Origin: Microbacterium sp. LWH13-1.2
Lineage (GTDB): Bacteria; Actinomycetota; Actinomycetes; Actinomycetales; Microbacteriaceae
NCBI RefSeq assembly: GCF_038397735.1
Contig: NZ_CP151635.1
Location: 1,550,001 to 1,614,000, forward strand
Direction of reading: 5' to 3'
Length of the DNA: 64,000 nt
Made by a program: the position numbers and the translations under genes. The notes beneath the pieces were generated by a model, which was given only the letters and a program-made list of their open reading frames with translations, searched no databases and was not told the origin of the DNA. The first letter of the stretch is position 1. Every line of letters begins with the position of its first letter. Of the stretch, positions 40,434 to 49,625 are shown in pieces.

Positions 40434-40736
40434 TTGTGCGTGCGCTCTCGCGCCGGCCGTTCGCCGGGGCCTTGCGACACGCCACGCACCCCTGTAGCTC
40501 TGGGCCTCTTCACCTGGAGAGATGACACCAGCATCGGCGGCGGTCGCAGCACGGTGTGGTTGCACCCCGGTTGCACCCTCGTCTTCAGCTACTCCGGCGG
40601 CCGGGTGCCCGACCTCAACCGCCAGTGGGTCGAGGCGCTCGCGTCGACCGCCAACGCCCCGTCGGGGCTGTACGTCGTGCGCGAGCCCGCTGTCGAGCCG
40701 AGCGCTGACCCCGGGCGATCCACGCGCACCGGGTGA
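40434..40736 (+). pseudogene. DUF7882 family gene, N-terminally truncated remnant
   Basis: From about 40497 the frame reads LFTWRDDTSIGGGRSTVWLH, then PDLNRQWVEALASTANAPSG and LYVVREP. This matches the C-terminal half of the small actinobacterial DUF7882 proteins. The usual N-terminal half (beta strands ending in a LRRGE-type motif) is missing; the sequence before is arginine/proline-rich junk without a credible start. It is best read as a decayed gene. Confidence 0.6.
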
Positions 40737-40754
40737 GAAACGCTCGCCCCGTGG

Positions 40755-41723
40755 CTACGCAGGGAGCGCCTCGTCCGCGAGTGTGCCGAGGAAGTCTGCG
40801 GATGGAGCGAAGAAGACGCAGCCGGTCGTCGCGTTCGAGAAGTCGAGCAGCCTGTCGTATGCGCCGGGCGGATCGCCGATGAACATGTTCTCGAGCATCT
40901 TCTCGATGACCCACAGATGTCGCGAGTACCCGATGAAATAGGTGCCGAACGACGAGGAACCAGGGCTCCCGAAGGGCATGTTGTCACGGAGGATGTCGTG
41001 CTCGACCCCGTCGACGACGATGGTGGCGAGCGTCTTGTGGGACTTCTGCCCCGCGACGGCGTCGTCCAACTCGACGTTGTCTGCCTTCTTCCGACCGATG
41101 ATCCCCTCCTGCTGCTCGGTCGTCAGGGACTGCCACCGTTCGAGCTCATGCAGGTACTTCTGGACGACGACGTAGCTGCCGCCGACGTTGTCTCCGTCTT
41201 CCGCACCCACGAGGGTCGAATCGGCCACGCTGTTCCCGACAGGATTCGCCGTGCCGTCGACGAAGCCCAGCAGGTCGCGGACGTCGAAGTAGCGGAAGCC
41301 GGCGGTCTCGTCGACCACGGTCACGGAGTCGCCGAGAGCATCGAGCAGCTGCCTCTCGAACTCGAAGACGAGATCCTGACGGTTCGCACGGATGTGGAAG
41401 AGCAGATCGCCGGGGGTGCTGGGGGCGGTGTGCACGGGACCCACGACCGCCGCGAAGGGGTGCAGCTCCGCGGGAGCGCGGCGCGCGGTGAGTCGCGGCC
41501 ATGCTGCAGAGCCGATGCCGACCGTGCACGACAACATCGCATCGAGGTCACGGAATCCCACGTTCTTCACGATGTCGTCTACGCCGCTGATCGCGTCACG
41601 CACGGACGCCGCGGCATCCGCACCCTCTGCGATCCGCAGCACGAGGAACGTCGCGCTGGAAGTCAGGGGCGCATCGACCTTCTGTGATTCGATCGGGACG
41701 CGGCGGGAGGGAGAGCTGCTCAC
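40755..41723 (-). CDS. Dye-decolorizing (Dyp-type) peroxidase
   Basis: A 322-residue heme peroxidase. The catalytic GXXDG motif is GFVDG at about 153-157, the heme-ligand region is in the C-terminal half, and FGTYFIGYSRHLWVIEKML is the conserved distal Arg region. No Tat signal or encapsulin-targeting tail is evident, so it is likely cytosolic. GTG 41723 is seven bases after TAGGTT; the open frame to 41798 would add an unsupported Pro/Ser-rich N-terminus. Confidence 0.92.
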   Translation of the reverse strand: MSSSPSRRVPIESQKVDAPLTSSATFLVLRIAEGADAAASVRDAISGVDDIVKNVGFRDLDAMLSCTVGIGSAAWPRLTARRAPAELHPFAAVVGPVHTAPSTPGDLLFHIRANRQDLVFEFERQLLDALGDSVTVVDETAGFRYFDVRDLLGFVDGTANPVGNSVADSTLVGAEDGDNVGGSYVVVQKYLHELERWQSLTTEQQEGIIGRKKADNVELDDAVAGQKSHKTLATIVVDGVEHDILRDNMPFGSPGSSSFGTYFIGYSRHLWVIEKMLENMFIGDPPGAYDRLLDFSNATTGCVFFAPSADFLGTLADEALPA

Positions 41724-41730
41724 GCTGTCG

Positions 41731-41736
41731 AACCTA
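41731..41736 (-). promoter_or_regulatory. -10 of leaderless promoter, Dyp peroxidase
   Basis: TAGGTT on the minus strand, seven bases before the GTG at 41723. Confidence 0.5.
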
Positions 41737-41865
41737 GAGGATGTCGACGGACAAGGCTTCGACGGGTGTCGAACGAGCAGGGGCACTCCGGCGGGCACCC
41801 TTGAGTACGGCCCAGAATCCCGACATCATGACCCGGACAGCACACCGACCACAGGAGACCCGCCC

Positions 41866-42225
41866 ATGAGCGATGTCAGCGACTTCATCCGTTCCGACGT
41901 CCCGCCATCCGGCCCCGGGTGCGTGGACTGCGAGAGCCTCGGCTCGTGGTGGCTGCACCTGCGTCGATGCGCGTTCTGCGGGCACATCGGATGCTGCGAC
42001 GACTCCTTGCACAAGCACGCGACGAAGCATGCGCACTCGAGCGGTCATCGGGTGATCCAGAGTTTCGAGCCCGGCGAGGACTGGTTCTGGGATTTCGACA
42101 CCGAGACCGCCTTCGACGGACCCGTCCTCGCGCCCCCGCACAGCCACCCGCTGTCGCAGACCACCCCGGGTCCTGCTGAGCGGGTCCCGGCGGATTGGCA
42201 AGAGCAGCTCGCCGGGAACGCATGA
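41866..42225 (+). CDS. UBP-type zinc finger protein
   Basis: A 119-residue protein with a ubiquitin-hydrolase-type zinc finger: CVDCESLGSWWLHLRRCAFC, GHIGCCDDS, then His-rich KHATKHAHSSGH and DWFWDF. Bacterial members lack ubiquitin targets and have unknown ligands. It overlaps the following flavoprotein by ATGA, a frequent actinobacterial pairing. The ATG has an AGGAGA site. Confidence 0.88.
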   Translation: MSDVSDFIRSDVPPSGPGCVDCESLGSWWLHLRRCAFCGHIGCCDDSLHKHATKHAHSSGHRVIQSFEPGEDWFWDFDTETAFDGPVLAPPHSHPLSQTTPGPAERVPADWQEQLAGNA

Positions 42226-43475
42226 CCGACGCCTCGGGCGAACTGCCGCCTCTCCGCCTCATCGCGGATGCCGACGGTCCGGACGAGTACGCGATTCGCG
42301 ACTATCTGACCCGCAGCGGAGTCCCCTACCTCTCGATCGCGGTACCGGCAGGCTCCTCGTCTGCGGGGGGCGTCGATCTCGCCGGCAGGCGTCTCCCCCT
42401 TGTGGTCCTGCCGCGTGGCGGCGTCCTCGAAGATCCGACCCCGGAGCAGGTCGCGTCGGCTCTCGGCTGGGTCCATCCCCCTGCCCGATCGACGTACGAC
42501 CTGATCATCCACGGCGCGGGTCCTGCGGGACTCTCGGCTGCGGTCTACGCGGCATCGGAGGGTCTCAGTGTCGCCGTCGTCGAACGCGACGCCGTCGGCG
42601 GTCAGGCCGGCTTCAGCAGCCTCATCGAAAACTACCTCGGTTTTCCCGGTGGAGTCTCCGGGGCAGAGCTCGCCGAGCGTGCGCGCCGGCAGGCGGTCTC
42701 GTTCGGAGCGGATCTCGTCCTCATGCGTCACGGGGTCGATCGCACGTTCACGGATCACGACGTGCGGGCGCTGCTCGCCGACGGCTCCGAGATACACGCC
42801 CGCGCTGCCCTGTGCGCGACAGGAGTGCAGTGGCGTCGACTCGACCTTCCGCGCGCCCGCGACCTCCAGGGTGCGGGCATCTACTACGGTGCCGGCACCA
42901 GCGAGGCCTCCGCCTGCATCGGACAGCATGTGTACGTCGTCGGCGGCGCGAACTCCGCAGGACAGGCCGCGATGAACCTGGCCGCGCACGCCGCACATGT
43001 CACGGTGCTCGTGCGCGGACCGTCGCTCTCATCGACCATGTCGGCGTATCTGCTCAACCGACTCGCCGTGCAGCCCAACGTCACCATCCTCGTGAACACC
43101 CGAGTCGTCGCCGTCGACGGCGACGAGCACCTGCAGGCGATCACCCTCGACCAGGCGGGAACGGCGGCGCGGTTGCCGGCCACGCACCTCTTCGTCTGCA
43201 TCGGCGGCGCACCCAACACCGAATGGGCGGAGACCACCGATGTCCGCCTCGACACCCGCGGTTTCCTGCTCACCGGCGTAGACCTCTCGCCCGACGACCT
43301 GGATCGATGGCCCCTGAAGCGCGCCCCCTACTATCTGGAGACCTCCGTCCCCGGGGTCTTCGCCGCCGGTGACGTCCGCGCGAACTCCGTCAAGCGCGTC
43401 GCATCGGCCGTGGGCGAAGGCGCCATGGCGGTCACCCTCATCCATCGATACCTGGCCGAGGTCACTCCGCTCTGA
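42222..43475 (+). CDS. Thioredoxin reductase-like flavoprotein with N-terminal domain
   Basis: A 417-residue protein. The first ~90 residues look like a degenerate thioredoxin/glutaredoxin-like domain. The rest is FAD/NAD binding: IIHGAGPAGLSAAVYAASEG, VYVVGGANSAGQAAMNLA, and VPGVFAAGDVR near the end. The CxxC redox pair of true thioredoxin reductase is missing (YYGAGTSEASAC instead). Cotranscribed with the zinc-finger gene; substrate unknown. Confidence 0.88.
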   Translation: MTDASGELPPLRLIADADGPDEYAIRDYLTRSGVPYLSIAVPAGSSSAGGVDLAGRRLPLVVLPRGGVLEDPTPEQVASALGWVHPPARSTYDLIIHGAGPAGLSAAVYAASEGLSVAVVERDAVGGQAGFSSLIENYLGFPGGVSGAELAERARRQAVSFGADLVLMRHGVDRTFTDHDVRALLADGSEIHARAALCATGVQWRRLDLPRARDLQGAGIYYGAGTSEASACIGQHVYVVGGANSAGQAAMNLAAHAAHVTVLVRGPSLSSTMSAYLLNRLAVQPNVTILVNTRVVAVDGDEHLQAITLDQAGTAARLPATHLFVCIGGAPNTEWAETTDVRLDTRGFLLTGVDLSPDDLDRWPLKRAPYYLETSVPGVFAAGDVRANSVKRVASAVGEGAMAVTLIHRYLAEVTPL

Positions 43476-43592
43476 TCAGCGCAACGGGGTGCTGTTCTCC
43501 TGCTTGGTGGGCTCCCGCGCCCAGCCGCCGCGCTGCACCCGGCGGGGTGAGGGGACGTCGTGACCCACCTCCGGGCTCTCGGACGTGTCCAT
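43476..43592 (-). CDS. Small hypothetical protein (38 residues)
   Basis: Starts with MDTSESPEVGHDVPSPRRVQ and ends EPTKQENSTPLR; hydrophilic, no known domain. It begins 15 bp after the MFS stop with GAAGAG upstream, and its stop abuts the stop of the convergent flavoprotein with no gap. Coding status is uncertain. Confidence 0.4.
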   Translation of the reverse strand: MDTSESPEVGHDVPSPRRVQRGGWAREPTKQENSTPLR

Positions 43593-43606
43593 GTGAAGGC
43601 TCTTCT

Positions 43607-45253
43607 CTACTCGTGGGAGGGCGTGGACGATATGCGGTGGCGGTGAGGTCGCGCGATCTCCAGCAGGTGCGCGACCTCCGGTGGGGTGCCGCTCATGGCG
43701 CGGGCACGAGCGATGAGCTCTGCGTCGAATTCGGTGGTCCGCCCCTCGTGTTGGCTCACATGCTCCCGCCACGAGCCGACCGAGTACGTCTCCACGAGGG
43801 AGTCCGGGTCGTCCGCGTCCACGTACACCTGCCATTCCCTGGCGCCGGTCCGCAGACGCGTCTGCTCGACCCGCTGCATCAGGACGAGGAACTCCTGTCT
43901 CCGCTCCTCCGTGATCCGGTATCGGATCAGCACCAGAACGGCAGAGTCATCGTCGCCGCCCGCGCGCGGCCGGTCGTCGACCCCCGGCACCTCGACGATC
44001 CTCCGGCCGATGCCGCTCGTCGCGGGCATCGGCCACACGAGGAGGGAGAGCCCACCCAGGCCACACAGGATTCCCGCTCCGACGACCACGAGACCCGGAT
44101 CCCAGATGGCCGCGAGCACCCCTGCGCCCGCAGAGCCGGCGGCGGTGCATCCGAACAGCACGAGCTGGTAGAAGGACAGGCCGCGCGTACGCACCCAGAC
44201 AGGCAGGAAAGCCTGGATGGTTCCGTTGATGGTGGCGATCACACCGATCCACGCGAGCCCCGTCGCCACGAGCGCCGGGAATGTCACCCACAGCGTGGGC
44301 GAGGCGACGAGCGCCACGAGGCCCGCGCCGAAGACCACCGACGAGGCGAGCACCACGCCGTTGACGGCTGCGACCCGACGCGCCCAGGGAAGCACGAAGG
44401 CGCCGACGATGGAACCGGCGCCGAGAGCCGCCAGGAGAAGACCGTATCCGCTCGCGGAGAGCCCGAGCGAGTTCTTCGCGATCGTCGGGAGCAGCGCCCA
44501 CAGGGCGTTCGCGGGGATGAGGAAGACAGCGAGCCGGAGCAGAATGAGCCGGACGACCTTCGAATGGCGGACGTAGCGGATGCCGGCCCTGGTCGCGTCG
44601 ACGAAGGGCTCCGGGCGAATCGCGGGCGGGCTGTATGTCTTCCAGAAGAAGAGCACCCCGAGGAACACGAGGAACGAGAGCGCGTTGAGTAGGAAGACCG
44701 CCGCGACCCCGAACTGCGCGACGACGAGACCGGCGATCGCCGGCCCCACCGCCCGCGCGATGTTCACGCCGATGGAGGAGAGACTCGCCGCGTCGAGGAG
44801 GAGCTTCGGCGGCACGATGTCGGGCACGAGTGCCTGGAACGCAGGGAGCTGGATGGCCGAGACCGTCCCCAGTACGAACGTCGACGCGAGCAGGACCGTC
44901 GTGGTCGTCTGACCGGTCGCCGTCAGGTAGGTCAGCCCGAGCACGACCGCGAGTTGCACGATCTGCGACCAGAGAAGGACGAGCCGACGGTTGAGGAACT
45001 CGCCGATGACACCGGCCGGAATCGCGAACAGGAGCACGGGAGCTGCCGATGCCGTCTGGACGAGCGCCACGAGCAGCGGGGATCCGTCGTCCTGGACCAG
45101 CAGCCACTGGGCGCCGACCGTCTGCATCCAGCTTCCGATGTTGCTGACGATGGACGCCACCCACACCAGACGGAAGATGGGGACGGCGAGCGGAGCGAAT
45201 CCTGCCTTCCATCCGATGCGCGCCGGCGCAGCACTCACCTGCGCCTCAGCCAT
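43607..45253 (-). CDS. MFS transporter fused to a C-terminal monooxygenase-like (ABM) domain
   Basis: A 548-residue protein. About 12 membrane helices of the EntS-like/MFS_3 type occupy ~20-420. After a linker, the last ~115 residues form a soluble domain (AVLVLIRYRITEERRQEFLV, then REWQVYVDADDPDSLVETYS) resembling the dimeric alpha/beta barrel ABM fold. The fusion suggests export linked to sensing or processing, but the substrate is unknown. It overlaps the hydrolase gene upstream by eight bases. Confidence 0.87.
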   Translation of the reverse strand: MAEAQVSAAPARIGWKAGFAPLAVPIFRLVWVASIVSNIGSWMQTVGAQWLLVQDDGSPLLVALVQTASAAPVLLFAIPAGVIGEFLNRRLVLLWSQIVQLAVVLGLTYLTATGQTTTTVLLASTFVLGTVSAIQLPAFQALVPDIVPPKLLLDAASLSSIGVNIARAVGPAIAGLVVAQFGVAAVFLLNALSFLVFLGVLFFWKTYSPPAIRPEPFVDATRAGIRYVRHSKVVRLILLRLAVFLIPANALWALLPTIAKNSLGLSASGYGLLLAALGAGSIVGAFVLPWARRVAAVNGVVLASSVVFGAGLVALVASPTLWVTFPALVATGLAWIGVIATINGTIQAFLPVWVRTRGLSFYQLVLFGCTAAGSAGAGVLAAIWDPGLVVVGAGILCGLGGLSLLVWPMPATSGIGRRIVEVPGVDDRPRAGGDDDSAVLVLIRYRITEERRQEFLVLMQRVEQTRLRTGAREWQVYVDADDPDSLVETYSVGSWREHVSQHEGRTTEFDAELIARARAMSGTPPEVAHLLEIARPHRHRISSTPSHE

Positions 45254-45971
45254 GGGCCGCGATCTCCTCGAGGATGCCTCCGATGAGCTGCACGATCTCC
45301 GCAGCGTGGCTCTGAGTGACCAGATGCGGCGCGTCGAGTTCCATCACAGCCCGACAGCCCGCCCGCCGATACCCGAAGCGCTGAAGCTGCGGGCTGACCA
45401 ACCGGTCTTCGGTCGCCACCACGCCCCAACTCGGCTTCGCCCTCCACCCGACGCCGGACGCCCGCTCGGTGAACACCGAGGCGGCGATCGGGCGCTGCGA
45501 GACCGCCAGAACGCCCGACTCGTCCGAGGGCAAACCCTGCGCGAGCAGACGAGCGAACTGATCGGGCGCGACAGTGAGCTCTGTCCGACGTGTCCCGGCG
45601 TCGCCTGGGAACAGGGCGGGCACGAGGTGGCCGGATGCCTCATCCGGGGCGAAACGGTCCCTCATCTCGGCGATGCTCTCCCCCTGATCCAGCGCGTATC
45701 CCGCTATGAAGAGCAGTCCGGTGACGTTGGTCGCCTCACCGGCCACGGTGACGACCGCTGCTCCGTATCCATGCCCGACGAGGAGCACCTCTCCGTCGAC
45801 GCGCTCGACGAACGTACGGATGTAGTCGCAGTCGCCGAGGAAGCTGCGGCCGATCACGGGCGGGACGAGCACCCGATGTCCGCCGTCGAGCAGACGGAGC
45901 ACGATCGGCCACCATCCCGATGCGTCCAGAAAAGCGCCGTGCACGAGCACCACCGTGCTGGTTCTCATCAT
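45246..45971 (-). CDS. Alpha/beta hydrolase-fold protein lacking the nucleophile serine
   Basis: A 241-residue hydrolase-fold protein (STVVLVHGAFLDASGWWPIV). The nucleophile elbow that is normally GHSYG reads GHGYG (residues 66-70), so the catalytic Ser is Gly68. The acid (ATEDR) and histidine (DAPHLV) positions are kept. It is probably catalytically altered or dead, perhaps a binding protein. ATG 45971 has GAGGTGG upstream. It is cotranscribed with the MFS exporter. The 229 bp upstream to the PucR-type gene hold no other gene. Confidence 0.85.
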   Translation of the reverse strand: MMRTSTVVLVHGAFLDASGWWPIVLRLLDGGHRVLVPPVIGRSFLGDCDYIRTFVERVDGEVLLVGHGYGAAVVTVAGEATNVTGLLFIAGYALDQGESIAEMRDRFAPDEASGHLVPALFPGDAGTRRTELTVAPDQFARLLAQGLPSDESGVLAVSQRPIAASVFTERASGVGWRAKPSWGVVATEDRLVSPQLQRFGYRRAGCRAVMELDAPHLVTQSHAAEIVQLIGGILEEIAAHG

Positions 45972-46200
45972 CTCGCCACCTCGTGGTCGTACGTGCGTGT
46001 GAGACGAATCTAAGAACCGAGAGGCCGGCGACCATGCGACAGGAGTCGAAGACGAGCATCTCCACTTCTGCCTGCTTTCCTCCTGGTGTGTGCGCGAGAG
46101 AGAGGGTTCCATGAGACGTACTCGAGTTCGGTGAGGTGGAGTCCCCCTCTCATCGACGCAGAGCGACACGGTGAGCCCATCCCCCGCTAGGAGCGAACCC

Positions 46201-47253
46201 ATGACGATCAGCGATACGACGACCGACGCCACCTCGATGGCGCTGCACGAGATCGCGATCCAGCTCGAAGCGTCCCTGAACCGTCGAGTGGTCATCCGCC
46301 GGTTCGGCCCACCGGGGATCGTCGGCCCGCAGTCCCCGACGCTGCTGTCCGTGCCGGTGCAGGACGACGGTGATGCCGTCGCGCTCATCGTGATCGACCT
46401 GGGCGCGGGGTCGCCCCTCACAGCGAGCGAATTCGAGGCCGTCGATGCGGCGGCCGCGCTCGTCCGGATCACCCTTCGTCGTGACCCCGGTTCATCGCGA
46501 GCCGATCGCGAGGCGGTCCTGCGCGATCTGCTGGACGTGGATGACTCGGTGCGTCGAGACGCCTACTCGCGCGCACTCAGGCAGAGGTGGGTGCAGCGCG
46601 AGGCGGGCACGGTCGTACGCGCCGTCCTGATCGACTCCGCCGTCACCGACGTCGACCGCATCGCCTTCGGCCGCCACCTCGCCCATATGCGTCCGGTCCC
46701 CGCGTACTTCATCACGCTCGAGGGCGGAGTGGTCATGCTGGTCGGTCAGCCGTCGGACATCGACCTCGCCGACGTCCTCCTGCAAGAGGCCGCACGACGC
46801 GGGATGAGGATCCTCGGCATCGGCTCCGCCTCGCCGGAGCGAGGCGCGACAGACCTCCGGAGCGCAGCCGACGAGGCGGCGATCGCCGCCTCTCTCGCTG
46901 CGGCCCTCCCCCAGTTCCATCCATCCGTCGACGCGAGCGATCTCGGCGTCTGGCGGCTGCTCGCCACGGCTTCCGCGAACCCCGACGCCCTTCGGATCAT
47001 CTCTCCGGCGGCCGACGTGCTCTACTCCCAGACGGACGACACCCAGCGACTGACAGTCGAGACGTACCTCGACGTCGGCGCCAACGTAGTCTCCGCGTGC
47101 CGGATTCTCTTCGTGCATCGCACGACGCTCTACTACCGGCTCGAACGCATGCCCCCGATCGTGAAGGATGCGCTCGACGACGGTGTCAAGCGCAGCACTC
47201 TGCACCTGGCGCTCAAGCTCATCCGGCTGTGGGAATCTACGGGCCGGTTGTGA
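46201..47253 (+). CDS. PucR-family transcriptional regulator
   Basis: A 350-residue regulator. The C-terminal PucR helix-turn-helix reads TVETYLDVGANVVSACRILF then VHRTTLYYRLERM. The central part has a GGDEF-like/CdaR type fold. ATG 46201 follows TAGGAGCGA. It is divergent from the hydrolase-MFS pair and may control it; the effector is unknown. Confidence 0.87.
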   Translation: MTISDTTTDATSMALHEIAIQLEASLNRRVVIRRFGPPGIVGPQSPTLLSVPVQDDGDAVALIVIDLGAGSPLTASEFEAVDAAAALVRITLRRDPGSSRADREAVLRDLLDVDDSVRRDAYSRALRQRWVQREAGTVVRAVLIDSAVTDVDRIAFGRHLAHMRPVPAYFITLEGGVVMLVGQPSDIDLADVLLQEAARRGMRILGIGSASPERGATDLRSAADEAAIAASLAAALPQFHPSVDASDLGVWRLLATASANPDALRIISPAADVLYSQTDDTQRLTVETYLDVGANVVSACRILFVHRTTLYYRLERMPPIVKDALDDGVKRSTLHLALKLIRLWESTGRL

Positions 47254-47274
47254 TCGCGTGTCGCGAACCGACCG

Positions 47275-49563
47275 TCATGCGGACCCCACGGCTGTTTCCG
47301 GCGATCGCAGCGTCCCGATGGCCGACACGTCACGACGTACCCTCTCGAAGATGAACGCCTCGCTGCTGCCCGGCCCCAGAAGAGTCAGGGCTTCATCAGC
47401 CTCGGCGATCGCGGCCTCGCCTTCGCCGGCGTGGATCAGCGCACGGATGTGTCTGCGCATCATGAGCAGCACTCGGGTGTCGTCGTTCAGCGAGCGAGCG
47501 ATGGCGATGCCCGACTCGCCGATCCGCATCGCATCCTCGAATCGTCCGACGGCGACGTAGGCGTCGATCAGGTCGAGGCACGCCGCGTACTGGGTGACGA
47601 TGCTGGTGAGGCTGTCCGAGGTCTCCGTGGACCGCACCCGCGCGAGGGTGGCCTCCGTCGCCGCGATGGACTCGAGGAACTGACCGCGCTTGCCCTTGAT
47701 CATGGAAGACAGCACCTGGGCGTTCTCCAGCCCCGCGGTCTCGTGCCCAGCCGTGAACGCATCGATGGCAGCGAGGGCAGCCCCATCAGCGTCGACGAGA
47801 CGATCCAGGGTCCAGCTCGCCCATCCGATGTAGTACTGCGCCCAGCCCTCCTGGGCCGAATCCCCGGCGCGCCGTGCAGCAGCCAGCGCCGACCGTCCGG
47901 TGATCACCGCCTTCTCGCGATCGCCGACCTCGACGATCTCAGCCCACGCGACATATCCGAGCTGCGCCGCTTCCTTCGCCGGATCCCCCAAGCGCTGCGC
48001 CGCGCTCGCCGCGAGCGAGTAGAACCGGTGCCAGTTGCCCCACGTCATCCAGATGTCGGAATACCAGTGCAGTGCATCCGCGACATCGCAGACCACCGCA
48101 TCGTCGCCGCGCTCTGCAGCCTCCGTGTACGCCGGCCACCAGTGCTCGGTCTCGGCGCGGATCCATGCCGAGGCCGCCTCCGCACTGACGAACCCTCTCC
48201 CGGTGCGGCCGAGGGCCGTGGGCTCCCGCATCGGCTCGTACCAGGCGACCGCGCGCTCCAGGCTTCCGAGCAGCCAGGATCGAACGTGGTCGCGGCGCCG
48301 CTCTATCTCGTCCGGTCCGACCGACATGCGCAGCTTGCTCCGGCCGAAGAGTCGCATCAGATCATGAAGGCGGTAGCGATCGCCGCCGCGGGCTTCGAGC
48401 ATGCCCAGATCGGTGAGATCGTCCAGGCGAGACTCGACCTCGGCGAGATCGGCTGAACGCACCGCCGCGGCGGCGAGGTGAGCACCGAACGTCCTCCCGT
48501 CGATGAGGGAGATCCAGCGGAACAGTGCGGCAGTTCGAGGGTCGAGCTCGTCGTAGGAGAGCGAGATGGCGGTTTCCACGGCCAGATCACCGGCGACGAG
48601 AAGACGCAGCCGGTCCTCCGACTTGCGCATCCGGCCGAGCAGGTCGTCGACGGTCCATGCGGGTCGGCTGGCGATGCGGTTGCCGACCACACGGAGCGCC
48701 AGGGGGATGTCATCGCAGAGGCCCGCCACCTCACCCAGAGCATCATCGTCGGTCACGGCCTGCGGGATCAGTCGACGGAGGAAGGAGATGCTCTCCTGTC
48801 GTCGAAGTGGTCCGAGACGCAGCCGCCGCACGCCTTCGAGGCCTGCGAGGCTGCGGCGAGAGGTCACGACGACGACATCGCCGGCGCAGATCGACAGGAT
48901 GGGACGGATCTGCGCCTCGTTCGCGACGTTGTCGAGCAGCACCGTGACCGGGGCGATGTCGACGGCTGCCCGCCATCGCGCTCTCGCCTCGCCGAGATCC
49001 GCGGGCGGTTTCTGCTCCGCTCCGGGGAGCTGGCGCAGCATGGCGGTCATCACCTGCAGCGGAGTCAGGGGCGACGAGCTGAAGCCGTCCAGCCCGAGGA
49101 AGACGTTGTGGTTGCCGCTCGTCCGCTCTCCCCGTTCGAGGATCTCGATCGCCACGGTCGTCTTGCCGATTCCCGGGGCCCCGCTGATGATCAGTGCGGG
49201 GCGCTGCGGATCCGGAGCCGGCGGACCGTAGAGGATCGCGAGCGCCTCATCGATCTCGGCGTCGCGGCCCGAGAAGTCGAACACCCTGTGCGGGGAGATC
49301 GCCCCAGGGCCGTCGCTCGCGAGGGCGGCACGCGGTCTGGCGCGCGCAGCGCGGAGGAACGCATGCTGATCGGCCGCATCGAGGCCCAGTCCGTCGGCCA
49401 GCGCGTCGACGGTGCGGCGTTGGGGAGAGACGCTTGCGCCTCTCTCGAGGTCGCCGATCGTGCGAACGCTGACACCCGATCGCGAGGCGAGCGCTTCGAG
49501 GGTCAGGTTCTGGCCCACTCGCAGCGACCGCAGCAGCAGCCCGAAGGGTGAGGGTTCGGTCAC
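47275..49563 (-). CDS. XRE-STAND NTPase-TPR transcriptional regulator
   Basis: A 762-residue regulator. N-terminal XRE helix-turn-helix (GQNLTLEALASRSGVSVRTI, ~15-60) is followed by a STAND NTPase (Walker A IISGAPGIGKTT at ~126, Walker B VTVLLDNVANE, then VVVVTSRRSL). The C-terminal ~330 residues are TPR-like helices. STAND regulators act as signal-dependent switches that oligomerise on activation. It starts at GTG 49563 with AAAGGCGG upstream. Targets unknown; the nearest same-strand gene is the MFS exporter at 49626. Confidence 0.88.
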   Translation of the reverse strand: MTEPSPFGLLLRSLRVGQNLTLEALASRSGVSVRTIGDLERGASVSPQRRTVDALADGLGLDAADQHAFLRAARARPRAALASDGPGAISPHRVFDFSGRDAEIDEALAILYGPPAPDPQRPALIISGAPGIGKTTVAIEILERGERTSGNHNVFLGLDGFSSSPLTPLQVMTAMLRQLPGAEQKPPADLGEARARWRAAVDIAPVTVLLDNVANEAQIRPILSICAGDVVVVTSRRSLAGLEGVRRLRLGPLRRQESISFLRRLIPQAVTDDDALGEVAGLCDDIPLALRVVGNRIASRPAWTVDDLLGRMRKSEDRLRLLVAGDLAVETAISLSYDELDPRTAALFRWISLIDGRTFGAHLAAAAVRSADLAEVESRLDDLTDLGMLEARGGDRYRLHDLMRLFGRSKLRMSVGPDEIERRRDHVRSWLLGSLERAVAWYEPMREPTALGRTGRGFVSAEAASAWIRAETEHWWPAYTEAAERGDDAVVCDVADALHWYSDIWMTWGNWHRFYSLAASAAQRLGDPAKEAAQLGYVAWAEIVEVGDREKAVITGRSALAAARRAGDSAQEGWAQYYIGWASWTLDRLVDADGAALAAIDAFTAGHETAGLENAQVLSSMIKGKRGQFLESIAATEATLARVRSTETSDSLTSIVTQYAACLDLIDAYVAVGRFEDAMRIGESGIAIARSLNDDTRVLLMMRRHIRALIHAGEGEAAIAEADEALTLLGPGSSEAFIFERVRRDVSAIGTLRSPETAVGSA

Positions 49564-49625
49564 GACGTCCGCCTTTCGCTGAGATCAGCTTGGCAGGTCT
49601 TCACCGCGGAACGATGGCGGGACGG

